In this document: positions 15,566-25,571 of the stretch, in pieces
Numbering within the stretch: the stretch's first letter is position 1
How the letters are laid out: the number at the start of each line of letters is the position of its first letter
Source: Campylobacteraceae bacterium
GTDB lineage: Bacteria; Campylobacterota; Campylobacteria; Campylobacterales; Sulfurovaceae
Reading direction: 5' to 3'
Assembly (NCBI GenBank): GCA_027068975.1
Contig: JALXFN010000120.1
Location: forward strand, 647 to 44,363
Length of the DNA stretch: 43,717 nucleotides
Notes under the pieces: generated by a model
Told to the model about the DNA's origin: nothing
The model's input: the letters and a program-made list of their open reading frames with translations, nothing else
Databases searched by the model: none
Position numbers and translations under genes: made by a program

Positions 15566-15571
15566 TATAAT
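15566..15571 (+). promoter_or_regulatory. Putative -10 box for serB
   Basis: TATAAT in the metF-serB divergent spacer, 33 nt before the chosen serB ATG. No clear -35 is visible. Confidence 0.45.
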
Positions 15572-15604
15572 TCTATCAAAAAATTGCAAAATATAAGGAT
15601 AAAA

Positions 15605-16225
15605 ATGAAATTAGCTGTATTTGACTTTGATTCAACGCTAATGGATGGTGAAACAATCGACTTTTTTGCTGAAGAGTTGGGCTTTAAAAATAAAGTAGTA
15701 GCCATTACAGAACGTGCTATGGCAGGAGAGTTAGATTTTTATACCTCTTTAGTAGAACGTGTAGCACTTCTTAAGGGCTTACCTCAATCTAAAGTTGAAG
15801 AGATTTGTCAATCATTACCTATGATGAATGGAGCTAAGGAGGTTGTTGCAGGGCTTAAGGAAAAAGGTTATAAAATAGTCTGCTTTTCTGGAGGATTTAG
15901 AGATGCAACCAAACCAGCTTGTGAAAAACTAGGCATTGATGCTGATTTTTCTAACTTTTTGCATAGTGAAAATGGTGTTTTAACAGGTACTGTTGGTGGC
16001 GAGATGATGTATTCAGAAGCAAAAGGTGATATGATTATACGTATTCAAAATTTATTAGATATAGATAGAAAAAATACTTTAGTTGTAGGTGATGGTGCAA
16101 ATGATTTAAGTATGTTTGCTCATGCTGATATAAGAGTAGCATTTTGTGGAAAACCTATACTCAAAGAAGCAGCCACACACTGCGTTAATGTAAAAGATTT
16201 AAGAGAAATTTTAAAGATAATATAA
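15605..16225 (+). CDS. serB: Phosphoserine phosphatase
   Basis: 206 residues of HAD hydrolase. ATG 15605 is chosen over 15584 because AAGGAT precedes it and the protein then starts directly at the first HAD strand. MKLAVFDFDSTLMDGET holds the D7-x-D9-x-T nucleophile motif, CFSGGFRD the second motif, and VVGDGANDLSMFAHADIRVAF the D-D metal site. The substrate-specifying S-G-G-F/D-x-x-x-P order and final GKPILKEAA are SerB-like. It dephosphorylates phosphoserine, the last step of serine synthesis. It lacks the N-terminal ACT domain of longer versions. Confidence 0.9.
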   Translation: MKLAVFDFDSTLMDGETIDFFAEELGFKNKVVAITERAMAGELDFYTSLVERVALLKGLPQSKVEEICQSLPMMNGAKEVVAGLKEKGYKIVCFSGGFRDATKPACEKLGIDADFSNFLHSENGVLTGTVGGEMMYSEAKGDMIIRIQNLLDIDRKNTLVVGDGANDLSMFAHADIRVAFCGKPILKEAATHCVNVKDLREILKII

Positions 16226-16234
16226 GAAAATACG

Positions 16235-16294
16235 TGTGACATAGTCACATCTCAAATGTTTGAGCTAATAATATGCTTATTTTGGGCATATTTT
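16235..16294. repeat. Three consecutive hairpins between serB and uppP
   Basis: TGTGAC-ATA-GTCACA (16235-16249), CTCAAA-TG-TTTGAG (16251-16264), and AATATGC (16270-16276) with GCATATT (16286-16292) followed by TTTT. The last could terminate serB. The first is nearly identical to the palindrome after mtnN at 38860. Confidence 0.7.
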
Positions 16295-16323
16295 AAAAAT
16301 AAATAATATAGGATAAGAGAGTC

Positions 16324-17088
16324 ATGGACATATTACAAGCCATTATTATAGGAATTATAGAAGGATTTACAGAGTTTTTACCTATCTCATCGACAGGTCA
16401 TATGATTGTTGCGAGTGAGTTTTTGGGTGTAGAACAGAGTGCAGTGGTTAAAGCTTATGAAGTGATTATCCAGTTAGCAGCTATTTTAGCAGTAATATTG
16501 CTATATAGAGATAAAATCAATCTAAAAGAGATTGAGCTTTGGAAAAAGATTGTAGCTGCCTTTTTCCCTTTGGCAATAGTGGGATTTTTACTGAAAGATT
16601 GGATTAAAGAGTTTTTTACAGTCTCTACTGTTGCCTGGATGTTTATCATCGGTGGTATTATATTTATTATTGTAGAACAGTTTCATAAAGATAAAGAAAA
16701 ACCTTCTCAAGATATAGAAGAGATAACCTGGAAACAAGCTATGATTATAGGATTTGGACAGGTTTTTTCTTTGATTCCAGGAACAAGTCGAGCAGGTTCA
16801 ACCATTATTTCTGGTATGCTATCTGGTGTAAGTAGAAAAGCTTCTACAGAGTTCTCTTTTCTTTTGGCAATTCCTGTTATGATGGCAGTGAGTGGCTACG
16901 ATTTGTTAAAGCATTACCAAGATTTTATTGGTGCTGATTTGACAGCATTTGTTATTGGTTTTGTAGTAGCTTTTGTTGTGGCATATTTAACTATAAAGCT
17001 TTTTATTGTTTTTTTGCAACGATTTACTTTTGTTGCATTTGGTATCTATAGAATAATTTTTGGAATTATTCTGTTGATGTTACTATAA
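16324..17088 (+). CDS. uppP: Undecaprenyl-diphosphatase (BacA type)
   Basis: 254 residues of multi-pass membrane protein. It contains both BacA signatures, EGFTEFLPISSTGHM near residue 14 and the active-site loop LIPGTSRAGSTI near 152. It recycles the undecaprenyl carrier by dephosphorylating undecaprenyl pyrophosphate at the periplasmic face. AGGATAAGAG precedes the ATG. It acts downstream of the UppS reaction encoded elsewhere in the window (26301-26990). Confidence 0.96.
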   Translation: MDILQAIIIGIIEGFTEFLPISSTGHMIVASEFLGVEQSAVVKAYEVIIQLAAILAVILLYRDKINLKEIELWKKIVAAFFPLAIVGFLLKDWIKEFFTVSTVAWMFIIGGIIFIIVEQFHKDKEKPSQDIEEITWKQAMIIGFGQVFSLIPGTSRAGSTIISGMLSGVSRKASTEFSFLLAIPVMMAVSGYDLLKHYQDFIGADLTAFVIGFVVAFVVAYLTIKLFIVFLQRFTFVAFGIYRIIFGIILLMLL

Positions 17089-17091
17089 AAA

Positions 17092-17105
17092 TGTGATTAA
17101 TCGCA
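17092..17105. repeat. Small palindrome between uppP and helicase gene
   Basis: TGTGAT-TA-ATCGCA with one G-T pair, 4 nt after the uppP stop. It resembles the other TGTGA-type palindromes in the window. Confidence 0.4.
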
Positions 17106-17133
17106 TATTAATATTTTTGCAAGGTAAATAAAT

Positions 17134-18519
17134 TTGACATTTAATGAATTTAAATTTCACAAAGACCTCTTAAAAGGGGTAAAAATAGCAGGTTTTAGAG
17201 AGCCTAGTCCTATTCAAAAGATGGTTGTTCCTATTATTAAAAAGGGTGAAGATTTGGTGGGACAAGCCCACACAGGAACTGGAAAAACAGCAGCATTTGG
17301 TCTACCCTTAATGGATAAAATTGCCAAAAAAGAGATAGAACGTGCATTAGTAATTACCCCAACAAGAGAGTTGGCAACACAGGTAAGTGATGAACTTTAT
17401 CATTTGGGGCGTTTTTGTGGCATACGAACCATTACAGTTTATGGTGGTGTAGGGTATGGACGGCAAATTGCTTTGATTAATAAAGGAGTGCAAGTGGTTG
17501 TGGCAACCCCTGGGCGACTTAAAGACCTTTATAAAAAAGGAAAAATAGACTCTTTTAACCCTGAAATAGTGGTGTTGGATGAAGCAGATGAGATGCTAGA
17601 CATGGGATTTTTAGAAGAGATAAAAGAGATATTTGAATATATCCCTCAAAATAGACAAACACTACTTTTTTCTGCAACCATGCCAGAGCCTATTAAAGAG
17701 TTGGCAAATGAAATTTTGACAGACCCTCAATTTGTTTCTGTTGTTGGAGATGATGATAGTACAACCAACAATACCATAGAGCAGTCCTACTATGTGATAG
17801 AAGAAGCACAACGCGATGAAGCCATAGTTAAATTACTAGAGACAGAAAAAACCAATAAGTGTATTATCTTTTGTCGTATGAAACGTGAAGTTGATAGATT
17901 AACAGAACATCTAAAAGCCATGGGCTTTAATGCTGAAGGCTTACATGGTGATTTGGAGCAGATGGATAGAGACAGAATTGTTAAAAGCTATCGGCGTGGC
18001 GAAAGTAAAATTATGGTTGCTACAGATGTTGCTTCAAGAGGATTAGATGTCAAAAATGTGTCGCATGTTTTTAACTTTCATATTCCCTTTGACCCTCAAT
18101 CGTATGTGCATAGAATTGGACGAACTGGACGTGCAGGTAAAGCTGGAAAAGCTATTACTTTAGTCTCTACAACAGAATTTAAAGAGCTTCAACGTATTCA
18201 AAAAGAGGTTGGTGCTGATATGAAACTAGAGACTATTCACCTAGATGGTAGTAGTAATTCTACTATTGATTTTATATCTTTAGAAGCAGATGTTCGAGCT
18301 GTGACCATTGATGAAAATGCTGCTGAGTTTATAGACAGTATGGAAGATATGGATTATCATGAGTTTGTGGAGCGTGTGGTCTCTCTCTTATTGCAAGATG
18401 AAAAATCGAATTCTAATCTCCTTGGATATGACCAAAACACCGTAAATATGATGCTTAATGAGTATCAGAGTGAACAAAAAGTAGCACGTAAGAATAACCG
18501 TAAAAAAAAGCGTCGTTAA
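17134..18519 (+). CDS. DEAD-box ATP-dependent RNA helicase
   Basis: 461 residues from TTG 17134; the nearby ATG at 17144 is out of frame, and AAGG sits at a suitable distance. All core motifs are intact: Q motif FREPSPIQ, Walker A AHTGTGKTAAF, PTRELA, TPGRL, DEAD, SAT, ATDVASRGLD and HRIGRTGRAG. The C-terminal region after about residue 375 is a DeaD/CshA-like extension ending in a basic RKKKRR tail suited to RNA binding. Likely roles are ribosome assembly, mRNA turnover and cold adaptation. Confidence 0.95.
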   Translation: MTFNEFKFHKDLLKGVKIAGFREPSPIQKMVVPIIKKGEDLVGQAHTGTGKTAAFGLPLMDKIAKKEIERALVITPTRELATQVSDELYHLGRFCGIRTITVYGGVGYGRQIALINKGVQVVVATPGRLKDLYKKGKIDSFNPEIVVLDEADEMLDMGFLEEIKEIFEYIPQNRQTLLFSATMPEPIKELANEILTDPQFVSVVGDDDSTTNNTIEQSYYVIEEAQRDEAIVKLLETEKTNKCIIFCRMKREVDRLTEHLKAMGFNAEGLHGDLEQMDRDRIVKSYRRGESKIMVATDVASRGLDVKNVSHVFNFHIPFDPQSYVHRIGRTGRAGKAGKAITLVSTTEFKELQRIQKEVGADMKLETIHLDGSSNSTIDFISLEADVRAVTIDENAAEFIDSMEDMDYHEFVERVVSLLLQDEKSNSNLLGYDQNTVNMMLNEYQSEQKVARKNNRKKKRR

Positions 18520-18581
18520 ATTAAGCTTTTTCAAGAATTTATCGTTAGAATATTGCATAAATTTCGTATGGAAGGTTTTTT

Positions 18582-18836
18582 ATGGCTGACGTAAATGACG
18601 TAAACAATGTAGTCGAAGCATTGAAGTTTATGGTACTTGGAATGGGAGTTGTATTTTTATTTCTCTTTGTTCTTGTAAAAGTAGTTGAGCTTCAAGCAAA
18701 ATTAATAGCAAAGTATTTTCCAGAAAATGCTCCCCAAACACCTGCTGTTCCAGCAGTAAATGTAACAGAAGATGAAAATCGCAGAGTTGCTGCTATTATC
18801 GCTGCTGTAACAGAATTCCGTAACAAAAAATCATAA
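18582..18836 (+). CDS. oadG: Oxaloacetate decarboxylase gamma subunit (OadG family)
   Basis: 84 residues with one N-terminal membrane helix (about 12-38, FMVLGMGVVFLFLFVLVKVV). A Pro-rich linker (APQTPAVPAV) and a short cytoplasmic helix VAAIIAAVTEFRNKK follow. This is the standard OadG/MMCD-delta layout that anchors the alpha and beta subunits. It is 14 nt before oadA, and the order oadG-oadA-oadB supports a complete sodium-pumping decarboxylase. Confidence 0.9.
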   Translation: MADVNDVNNVVEALKFMVLGMGVVFLFLFVLVKVVELQAKLIAKYFPENAPQTPAVPAVNVTEDENRRVAAIIAAVTEFRNKKS

Positions 18837-18850
18837 CATGAAGGTATAAG

Positions 18851-20650
18851 ATGGCAAAAAAATATATTGATGTGATGGATACAACTTTTAGAGATGGATT
18901 CCAATCTGTCTTTGGTGGTCGTGTTCTCATGGATGACTTTTTCCCAGCAGTAGAAGCTGCAAAAAGTGCAGGAATAAATCACTTTGAATTTGGTGGAGGA
19001 GCTAGATTTCAAAGTCTTTTCTTCTATTTGCAAGAGAATGCTTTTGATATGATGGATAAGTTCAGAGAGATAGTCGGACCAGAAGCAAATCTACAGACTC
19101 TTTCTCGTGGTATTAATACGGTAATGCTTGATACAGGTAGTAGAGAATTAATTGATTTACATGCAAAACTTTTTAAGAAGCATGGGGCAACAACAATAAG
19201 AAACTTTGATGCTTTAAATGATGTAGATAACTTAGCATATTCTGCTGAGTGTATTAAGCGTCATGGTCTTAACCATGAAGCAGTAATTACCATGATGGAC
19301 TTACCCCCAGGGTGTAAAGGTGCTCATGATGTAGCTTTTTATGAAAAAACTTTAAGAAATATGTTAGATGCAGGAATTACATTTGATTCTTTATGTTTTA
19401 AAGATGCATCAGGTACAGCAAATCCAAATAAGGTTTATGAAACCATCTCTATGGCTAGAAAACTTTTAGGTGAAGAGGTTCATTTAAGACTTCATACCCA
19501 TGAAACAGCAGGTGTTTCAGTTGCCTCTTACTTGGCAGCTCTTGAAGCAGGTGCAAATGGAATTGATATGGCGGCATCACCAGTTTCAGGTGGTACATCA
19601 CAACCAGATATCTTAACCAGGCTTCATGCTGTTAAAGGTACAAACTATAACCTTGGTGATTTAGAACTTGTTAAAATATTAAAATATGAAGAGCGTCTTC
19701 AAGAGTGTTTGGCAGAATACATGATTCCACCAGAAGCAACTCAAGTATCACCTCTTATTCCTTTCTCTCCAATGCCAGGTGGTGCATTGACAGCAAATAC
19801 ACAGATGATGAGAGATGCTGATACTTTAGATAAATTTGATGAAGTGATTTTAGCCATGAAAGAGGTTGTTGAGCGTGGTGGTTATGGAACATCTGTAACA
19901 CCTGTTTCTCAGTTTTACTGGCAACAAGCTTATGCAAATGTTATGTTTGGTGATTGGAAACAGATAGCTCCTGGTTATGGACGTATGGTATTGGGTTACT
20001 TTGGTAAAACACCAGTTGAACCAGATCCAGAGATTGTTAAATTAGCATCTGAAAAGTTAAAACTTGAGCCTACAACAGAAAATCCATTGGATTTTGCAGA
20101 CAAAGAAGTGACAAAGTCAATTGCTTATTGGACAAAAGTTCTTGAAGATGAAGAGCTAGAAGCAACAGAAGAGAATATCTTTATTGCAGCCTCATGTGAT
20201 CAAAAAGGTATTGCGTTTTTAAAGGGTGATGCTCCTTTAATGGTAAGAAAAGGTAAAAATAATCAAAATTGTGGAGATGAAGAGATGAGTGGAAGTTATA
20301 CAGTAGTAGTAGATGGTAAGAGTTATAGTGTTCAAGTTGCAGAGGGAGATGCAGAGATTTCTGTTGCACCTGTTGCTGAAGCAGCAACTACAACAGCAGC
20401 TCCAGCAGCAGCACCAGCAGCTACTGGGGGAAAAGGTTCTATTGAGATTAAATCTCAAACTCCAGGTAATGTTTGGAAAATTTTAAAAGCAGCAGGAGAT
20501 TCTGTAAATGAAGGTGAACAGATTATGATTCTTGAGGCTATGAAAATGGAGATTGATATTGTTGCTGAAAAAGCAGGTGTGATTAAATCTATTGAAGTTA
20601 ATACAAATGATGCTGTAGTAGACGGACAGCTTCTTGCAACAATGGAGTAA
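18851..20650 (+). CDS. oadA: Oxaloacetate decarboxylase alpha subunit (carboxyltransferase + biotinyl domain)
   Basis: 599 residues. The N-terminal TIM barrel reads DTTFRDGFQSVFGGRV with metal-binding and catalytic segments CFKDASGTANP and HTHETAGVSVASYLAA. A PYC-type helical domain follows. An Ala/Pro/Thr linker (about 500-525) leads to a biotinyl domain with EAMKMEID, biotin on Lys565. It transfers CO2 from oxaloacetate to biotin. A PycB role is possible by homology, but the adjacent oadG and oadB favour the sodium-pump complex. The linker and gene order are normal. Confidence 0.94.
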   Translation: MAKKYIDVMDTTFRDGFQSVFGGRVLMDDFFPAVEAAKSAGINHFEFGGGARFQSLFFYLQENAFDMMDKFREIVGPEANLQTLSRGINTVMLDTGSRELIDLHAKLFKKHGATTIRNFDALNDVDNLAYSAECIKRHGLNHEAVITMMDLPPGCKGAHDVAFYEKTLRNMLDAGITFDSLCFKDASGTANPNKVYETISMARKLLGEEVHLRLHTHETAGVSVASYLAALEAGANGIDMAASPVSGGTSQPDILTRLHAVKGTNYNLGDLELVKILKYEERLQECLAEYMIPPEATQVSPLIPFSPMPGGALTANTQMMRDADTLDKFDEVILAMKEVVERGGYGTSVTPVSQFYWQQAYANVMFGDWKQIAPGYGRMVLGYFGKTPVEPDPEIVKLASEKLKLEPTTENPLDFADKEVTKSIAYWTKVLEDEELEATEENIFIAASCDQKGIAFLKGDAPLMVRKGKNNQNCGDEEMSGSYTVVVDGKSYSVQVAEGDAEISVAPVAEAATTTAAPAAAPAATGGKGSIEIKSQTPGNVWKILKAAGDSVNEGEQIMILEAMKMEIDIVAEKAGVIKSIEVNTNDAVVDGQLLATME

Positions 20651-20653
20651 TCC

Positions 20654-21982
20654 ATGAGATTAAAACAGATATTTATTGCTCTTCTGTTTGCCTTAGTTGC
20701 TTTGAGTTCTTCTGCTTATGCAGAAGGGCATGAAGCGACTACGCATCAAGAAGAGAGTGCAGAAAAAAAAGCATATCAACCAAAATCCATTTCTGAATTA
20801 GCGAGTAGTTTTTGGGAGACCACAGGTATTAAAGCCATAATAGATACAGATGATGGAGAGATGAGTGCAGACCCAGCAGGGGAGTCAAAAGAGCATGTCA
20901 TGAGTGCTTTTGAGTCATCTCTTGGTCGTATTATTATGATTTTAATTGTTTTTACACTCTTCTATTTAGCCATTGCCAAAGGGTTTGAACCACTACTTCT
21001 TATCCCTATTGCTTTTGGTGGATTACTTGCTAATATTCCTCTTGCACATATGGCAGGACCGGAGGGAATGTTAGGGGTTATCTACAACATGGGTATTGCC
21101 AATGAGTTTTTCCCACTGCTTATTTTTATGGGTGTTGGGGCTATGACAGATTTTGGACCACTCTTAGCCAACCCTAAAACAGCACTGCTTGGTGGTGCTG
21201 CTCAATTTGGTATCTTCGGCTCATTGGTAGGGGCTGCTGCTCTTGGATTTGACCTTCAAGATGCTTCAGCAATTTCAATTATTGGTGGGGCTGATGGACC
21301 TACTTCTATCTTTATTGCCAATAGATTGGCTCCAGATATGTTGGGGGCTATTGCTGTTGCTGCCTACTCTTATATGGCGTTGGTTCCTGTTATTCAACCA
21401 CCAATCATGAGAGCGTTGACAACAAAAGAAGAGCGACAAATTAAGATGGGTGTTCAGCGTCCTGTACATAGATTGGAAAAATTAATTTTTCCAATTATTG
21501 TTTTGATGTTATCTATTATGGTACTTCCTGAGTCTACACCATTGATTGGTGCATTTGCTTTTGGTAACTTTGCAAAAGAGTCAGGTGTGGTTGACAGACT
21601 CTCTGATACCATGCAGAACTCATTAATTAACACTGTTACTATTTTTTTAGGTCTTGGTGTTGGTTCTAAACTGGCAGCTGATAAGTTTTTGGTTCTTGAG
21701 AGTTTAGGGATTATGGTTATTGGTCTTTTAGCATTCTCAGCTGGTACGGCTATGGGTGTTCTTATGGCTAAGCTAATGAATAAGTTCTCAAAAGAACCGA
21801 TTAACCCACTTATTGGAGCAGCAGGGGTTTCTGCTGTACCAATGTCAGCACGGGTTGTTTCTAAAGTTGGTTCAGAAGAGAAACCAGGAAATATACTGCT
21901 AATGCATGCAATGGGTCCAAATGTTGCAGGAGTTATTGGTTCAGCTGTTGCAGCTGGGGTACTACTTTCTATTTTTAAATAG
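20654..21982 (+). CDS. oadB: Oxaloacetate decarboxylase beta subunit (sodium pump)
   Basis: 442 residues, polytopic. It starts with a signal-like helix ([19 protein letters not shown]) and a polar stretch of about 60 residues that standard OadB lacks, then the conserved pump: [30 protein letters not shown] and [10 protein letters not shown]-type helix (here [14 protein letters not shown]). Decarboxylation of carboxybiotin is coupled to Na+ export. It is 3 nt after oadA. The extra N-terminal segment is similar to beta subunits that have a periplasmic extension. Confidence 0.94.
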   Translation: MRLKQIFIALLFALVALSSSAYAEGHEATTHQEESAEKKAYQPKSISELASSFWETTGIKAIIDTDDGEMSADPAGESKEHVMSAFESSLGRIIMILIVFTLFYLAIAKGFEPLLLIPIAFGGLLANIPLAHMAGPEGMLGVIYNMGIANEFFPLLIFMGVGAMTDFGPLLANPKTALLGGAAQFGIFGSLVGAAALGFDLQDASAISIIGGADGPTSIFIANRLAPDMLGAIAVAAYSYMALVPVIQPPIMRALTTKEERQIKMGVQRPVHRLEKLIFPIIVLMLSIMVLPESTPLIGAFAFGNFAKESGVVDRLSDTMQNSLINTVTIFLGLGVGSKLAADKFLVLESLGIMVIGLLAFSAGTAMGVLMAKLMNKFSKEPINPLIGAAGVSAVPMSARVVSKVGSEEKPGNILLMHAMGPNVAGVIGSAVAAGVLLSIFK

Positions 21983-22010
21983 AGAGTGATGGTTGAATGT
22001 TATCTTCGAT

Positions 22011-22041
22011 AAAACAATGTTGCTTTTTGCAATGTTGTTTT
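22011..22041 (+). terminator. Hairpin after oadB
   Basis: AAAACAATGTTGC (22011-22023) and GCAATGTTGTTTT (22029-22041) pair at 11 of 13 positions around TTTTT. It is a likely operon terminator. Confidence 0.55.
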
Positions 22042-22083
22042 AAAATCTTTCATTAAGTAAGTTTATTAAAATCTTTTCAATTG

Positions 22084-22105
22084 TATAATCATACGACTTT
22101 ATAAT
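22084..22105 (+). promoter_or_regulatory. Two candidate -10 boxes upstream of pckA
   Basis: TATAAT occurs at 22084-22089 and 22100-22105, about 130-150 nt before the pckA start, leaving a long 5' leader that contains a large inverted repeat. Confidence 0.35.
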
Positions 22106-22133
22106 AGAATATTTAGAAGGCTATTTCGGACTC

Positions 22134-22189
22134 TTAAATATAATAAATTAAAGATGACTTTGTCATTTTTAATTTGTTATATTATTTAA
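22134..22189. repeat. Long AT-rich inverted repeat in the pckA leader
   Basis: TTAAATATAATAAATTAAAG..ATGAC pairs imperfectly with GTCAT..TTTAATTTGTTATATT..TTTAA around a TTT loop, giving arms of about 26 nt. It could be a terminator read in both directions or an mRNA leader structure; 44 nt separate it from the start codon. Confidence 0.6.
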
Positions 22190-22233
22190 GAATAAAATAG
22201 CAAAAAATAACATATAAAACTAAAGGTACACAA

Positions 22234-23814
22234 ATGAGCAGCCGTACACCAAATGGTTTCGACAAACTAGGACTTGAAAATATTGGAAATGTTTACTACA
22301 ATCTTAGCTATGATGAACTTCAGGCACACGAAATTAACAACAACGAATGTAAAATGTCATCTACAGGTGCAGCAATGTGTGATACGGGTATTTTTACAGG
22401 TAGAAGTCCTAAAGACAAATACTTTGTAGATCAAGCACCATCAAATAAACATATTTCATGGGGAAAAATTAATAAAAAAATTGATAAAGAAAAATTTGAA
22501 ATACTTTATGATTTAACTAAAAAACAGTTGTCTAATTCAGATATTTATATTATGGATGTTTACGCAGGTTCTAGTGCAGAGAGTAAACGCTCAATTAGAT
22601 TTATTTCTCAGGTTGCATGGCAAGCACACTTTGTAAAAAATATGTTTATTCGACCTACAGAAGAGGAGTTAGAAACATTTGAGCCAGATTTTGTAGTATA
22701 TAATGCCTGTAAAACAGTTAATGAAAACTATAAAGCCATGGGTTTAAATTCAGATGTTTATGTATGTTTTAATATAGAGGAGAATATCTCTATTATTGGT
22801 GGTACTTGGTATGGTGGAGAGATGAAAAAAGGTATTTTTTCTATGATGAACTACTGGTTACCACTTGAAGGTAAACTCTCTATGCACTGTTCTGCAAATG
22901 TTGGAGATGAGGGCGATGTGGCTTTATTCTTTGGTCTTTCAGGAACAGGTAAAACAACACTTTCAACAGACCCTAAAAGAGCCTTAATTGGTGATGATGA
23001 GCATGGTTGGGATGATAATGGTGTTTTTAACTTCGAGGGTGGATGTTATGCAAAAGTAATTAATCTTGATCCAAAATCAGAACCTGAAATTTTTGCTGCT
23101 ATTAGTAAAGATGCACTTCTGGAAAATGTTGTCGCTACAAATGATGGTAAAGTAAACTATGAAGATGTCTCTAAAACAGAAAATACAAGGGTCTCCTATC
23201 CTATCGAGCATATAGAAAATCATAAAGAAGATTTACAGGCTGGTCATCCAACTAATATTATCTTCTTATCTTATGATGCCTTTGGTATTTTACCTCCTGT
23301 ATCTAAGTTAAATAAAGAACAAGCAATGTACTATTTCTTAAGTGGATATACAGCAAAAGTTGCGGGAACAGAGCGTGGTATTACAGAGCCAGTGACAACA
23401 TTCTCTGCTTGTTTTGGTGAAGCCTTTTTACCACTGCATCCTACTGAGTATGCAAAGTTACTTGGTAAGAAAATTGACGAGCATAATGTAAATGTTTACC
23501 TTGTTAATACAGGACTCAATGGTGCAGGAAAAAGAATGAGTATTAAAGATACAAGAGCTTGTATTAATAGTATTTTAAATGGTTCTATTAATGATGCTGA
23601 GTTTGATACGCTTCCAATCTTTAACTTGAAATTCCCAAAAACACTTGAAGGCATAGTAGATAACTCTATATTAGACCCTAAAGCAACATGGGAAGATAAA
23701 GAAAAATTAGATGAAACCATGAAAAATCTTGCTGGAGAGTTTATTAAAAACTTTGACCGTTATAATGATAATGGTTCAGAGTTTGATTACTCAGCTGCAG
23801 GTCCTCAACTTTAA
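22234..23814 (+). CDS. pckA: Phosphoenolpyruvate carboxykinase (ATP)
   Basis: 526 residues, the normal ATP-type length. It contains the substrate loop [15 protein letters not shown], the kinase P-loop [24 protein letters not shown] with metal-binding Asp residues, and a C-terminal region [16 protein letters not shown]. It interconverts oxaloacetate plus ATP with PEP, CO2 and ADP. Its position after oadGAB groups enzymes of the oxaloacetate node, although the long spacer with its own -10 boxes suggests separate transcription. Its 3' end overlaps the convergent truA by four bases. Confidence 0.97.
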   Translation: MSSRTPNGFDKLGLENIGNVYYNLSYDELQAHEINNNECKMSSTGAAMCDTGIFTGRSPKDKYFVDQAPSNKHISWGKINKKIDKEKFEILYDLTKKQLSNSDIYIMDVYAGSSAESKRSIRFISQVAWQAHFVKNMFIRPTEEELETFEPDFVVYNACKTVNENYKAMGLNSDVYVCFNIEENISIIGGTWYGGEMKKGIFSMMNYWLPLEGKLSMHCSANVGDEGDVALFFGLSGTGKTTLSTDPKRALIGDDEHGWDDNGVFNFEGGCYAKVINLDPKSEPEIFAAISKDALLENVVATNDGKVNYEDVSKTENTRVSYPIEHIENHKEDLQAGHPTNIIFLSYDAFGILPPVSKLNKEQAMYYFLSGYTAKVAGTERGITEPVTTFSACFGEAFLPLHPTEYAKLLGKKIDEHNVNVYLVNTGLNGAGKRMSIKDTRACINSILNGSINDAEFDTLPIFNLKFPKTLEGIVDNSILDPKATWEDKEKLDETMKNLAGEFIKNFDRYNDNGSEFDYSAAGPQL

Positions 23815-24536
23815 TAGAGAATTCGAGCCAAATATAAGCCCTCAGCAGGGGCTAATTTGGTTAGGTAACGCTTCTTAAGCTCTAGTTGCTCTTTTAACTC
23901 TTCTATTTTTAACTTATTCATTGCCACTTGCATAGAACTCTCTACCATCATACGTACTTGTGAACGTAAAAATCCATTGGCTTCAAAATATAGTATATGA
24001 TAGTTTCTATATGATTTATAGTACGCTTTATAGATATGTCTAATGTTAGTGTGAGTAATGGAGCCTGTTTTTATAAAATTAGAAAAATCATGTTTCCCTT
24101 CAAATACTTTTAGTGCGTTAGTTAATAAATTTTGATTAAATGTAGGATAGTAAGCTATATGGTTTTGTTCAAAAATAGAAGGTATAGTGGTTTTAAAAAT
24201 ATAACGATAGACTCTTTTTTTTGCAGAAAATCTGGAGTGAAAATCATCGGAGACAAAAGAGATATGTTTAAAAGAGATATATTTTAGTTTTCTATTGAGC
24301 TCAAACTCTAATCTTTTTAAATCTTTCCAAAACTCTGGAACTTTAAAGTCTATAACTTGTCCTGTGGCATGAACACCAGCATCGGTTCGTCCACTTCCCC
24401 TAATGTCATCTTGGATACCAAGTGAACGTAATGCTATTTCTATCTGGCTTGTAATGGTTTGCTTTGTACTTTTTTGTTTCTGAAAACCCTTAAAATAAGT
24501 ACCATCATAGGCTATAACAGCTTTTACTCTTTGCAT
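23811..24536 (-). CDS. truA: tRNA pseudouridine(38-40) synthase
   Basis: 241 residues. [13 protein letters not shown] at the N terminus and the catalytic [16 protein letters not shown] (about 55-70, with the nucleophilic Asp in RTDAGVHA) are decisive, and [12 protein letters not shown] is the C-terminal family motif. It modifies uridines 38-40 in the anticodon arm. The gene directly abuts the permease gene upstream (no gap) and is last in the glmU-to-truA operon. Confidence 0.95.
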   Translation of the reverse strand: MQRVKAVIAYDGTYFKGFQKQKSTKQTITSQIEIALRSLGIQDDIRGSGRTDAGVHATGQVIDFKVPEFWKDLKRLEFELNRKLKYISFKHISFVSDDFHSRFSAKKRVYRYIFKTTIPSIFEQNHIAYYPTFNQNLLTNALKVFEGKHDFSNFIKTGSITHTNIRHIYKAYYKSYRNYHILYFEANGFLRSQVRMMVESSMQVAMNKLKIEELKEQLELKKRYLTKLAPAEGLYLARILY

Positions 24537-25571
24537 TTAGAAATATCTTTGAACATAACGATGGAAGAGAAATTGACCTAGAAAAATACTAAGCATAATA
24601 GCTACAAGTAATGCTATATAGTTACCTTGATTTTCTAGTAAAGTGGCAATGGAATAGAGTCCTATTGCAGTAATACCCAATATATGATACGCATAATTTT
24701 TTTGATATCTTGGATTTATAATAGAGAAAGCAGCAATAATATAGAGTGCCATAACAGGAATTAAACTTGTATATATGAAAAAGAGAATCCTACGTTTTTT
24801 ATTAGGGTCTAAAGAGAGTTTTGTCCAGTAGGCTAAAATATTATGATAGGTAAACTCCTCTGTATTTAAGTTTTGAAAAACTTGCATTTTTTTATAATGT
24901 ATCTCTTTTAATGAATCTTTGTTAAAGGTATAGCCAGAACCATCATTTAGTGTTAGGGTAACAACAGCATCTTTGTTTTTTATATGTGCACTTTTTGCCA
25001 TAAAGAGTTGGTCACTGTGTGTCTTGTCTTTGTTGTAAATGACCACATCATGCAGAGATTTTTCATCTTTACTTTTAACATAAACAAAAAGATTTCCAAA
25101 TTTTTGACCCAGTTTAGAAGGGTTAATATTGACTTGTGCTTCTGAACTCTTTTTATATTTAAAGGCTTTAAACTGCTGTTTCGTTTTTGGCATAAGTCCT
25201 AAAGATAAAATGAGTAAAACAGTCGAAAATAGAAAGGCGATAAAAAGAAAACGATTCATTATAGATTTAGAGTTTTTACCTAAAGCAAAAAGAGCCATGA
25301 GTTCATTGTCATTTGACAAACGAAGTAGGGTCATCACCACAGCCACTAAAAAAGAGATAGGAAGTGTATAGAAGAGAATGGCTGGTAAGTTGTAGCTAAA
25401 GAGTTGTATCATCTCCCAAAATGAGATTTGAATGGAGGCTGTTAGTGCTGATATTTTAATAATAAAAACCAATGCCCCAATAAAAAATAGGGGTAGAAAA
25501 ATAGTCAGAAAAGAGGAGGTAAAGTTATAAGATAAATATCTTGAAATATTCATCTTTCTTCTTTTAGCCAT
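24537..25571 (-). CDS. LptF/LptG-family (YjgP/YjgQ) lipopolysaccharide export permease
   Basis: 344 residues. It has membrane helices near 20-40, 53-80 and 100-125, a soluble periplasmic beta-rich region about 130-250 (GNLFVYVKSKDE, VVIYNKDKT), and helices again from about 262 to the end. This 3+3 helices-with-jellyroll layout defines LptF/LptG. They form the ABC transporter membrane part that pulls LPS from the inner membrane. I keep ATG 25571, which overlaps pilD by 8 nt; the internal start MNISRYL (25553) is equally good. I cannot tell F from G by eye. A lipid A gene (lpxB) is elsewhere in the window. Confidence 0.85.
   Translation of the reverse strand: MAKRRKMNISRYLSYNFTSSFLTIFLPLFFIGALVFIIKISALTASIQISFWEMIQLFSYNLPAILFYTLPISFLVAVVMTLLRLSNDNELMALFALGKNSKSIMNRFLFIAFLFSTVLLILSLGLMPKTKQQFKAFKYKKSSEAQVNINPSKLGQKFGNLFVYVKSKDEKSLHDVVIYNKDKTHSDQLFMAKSAHIKNKDAVVTLTLNDGSGYTFNKDSLKEIHYKKMQVFQNLNTEEFTYHNILAYWTKLSLDPNKKRRILFFIYTSLIPVMALYIIAAFSIINPRYQKNYAYHILGITAIGLYSIATLLENQGNYIALLVAIMLSIFLGQFLFHRYVQRYF

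Noticed and set aside
16235-16249. Possible CRP/FNR operator upstream of uppP
   Set aside because: Half-site gap is 5 rather than 6, the copy near mtnN lies downstream of a gene, and no promoter is aligned with it.
20181-20655. Minus-strand frames over the oadA linker and biotinyl domain (Ser/Cys/Leu-rich)
   Set aside because: Low-complexity antisense of the Ala/Pro linker; oadA is unambiguous on the + strand.
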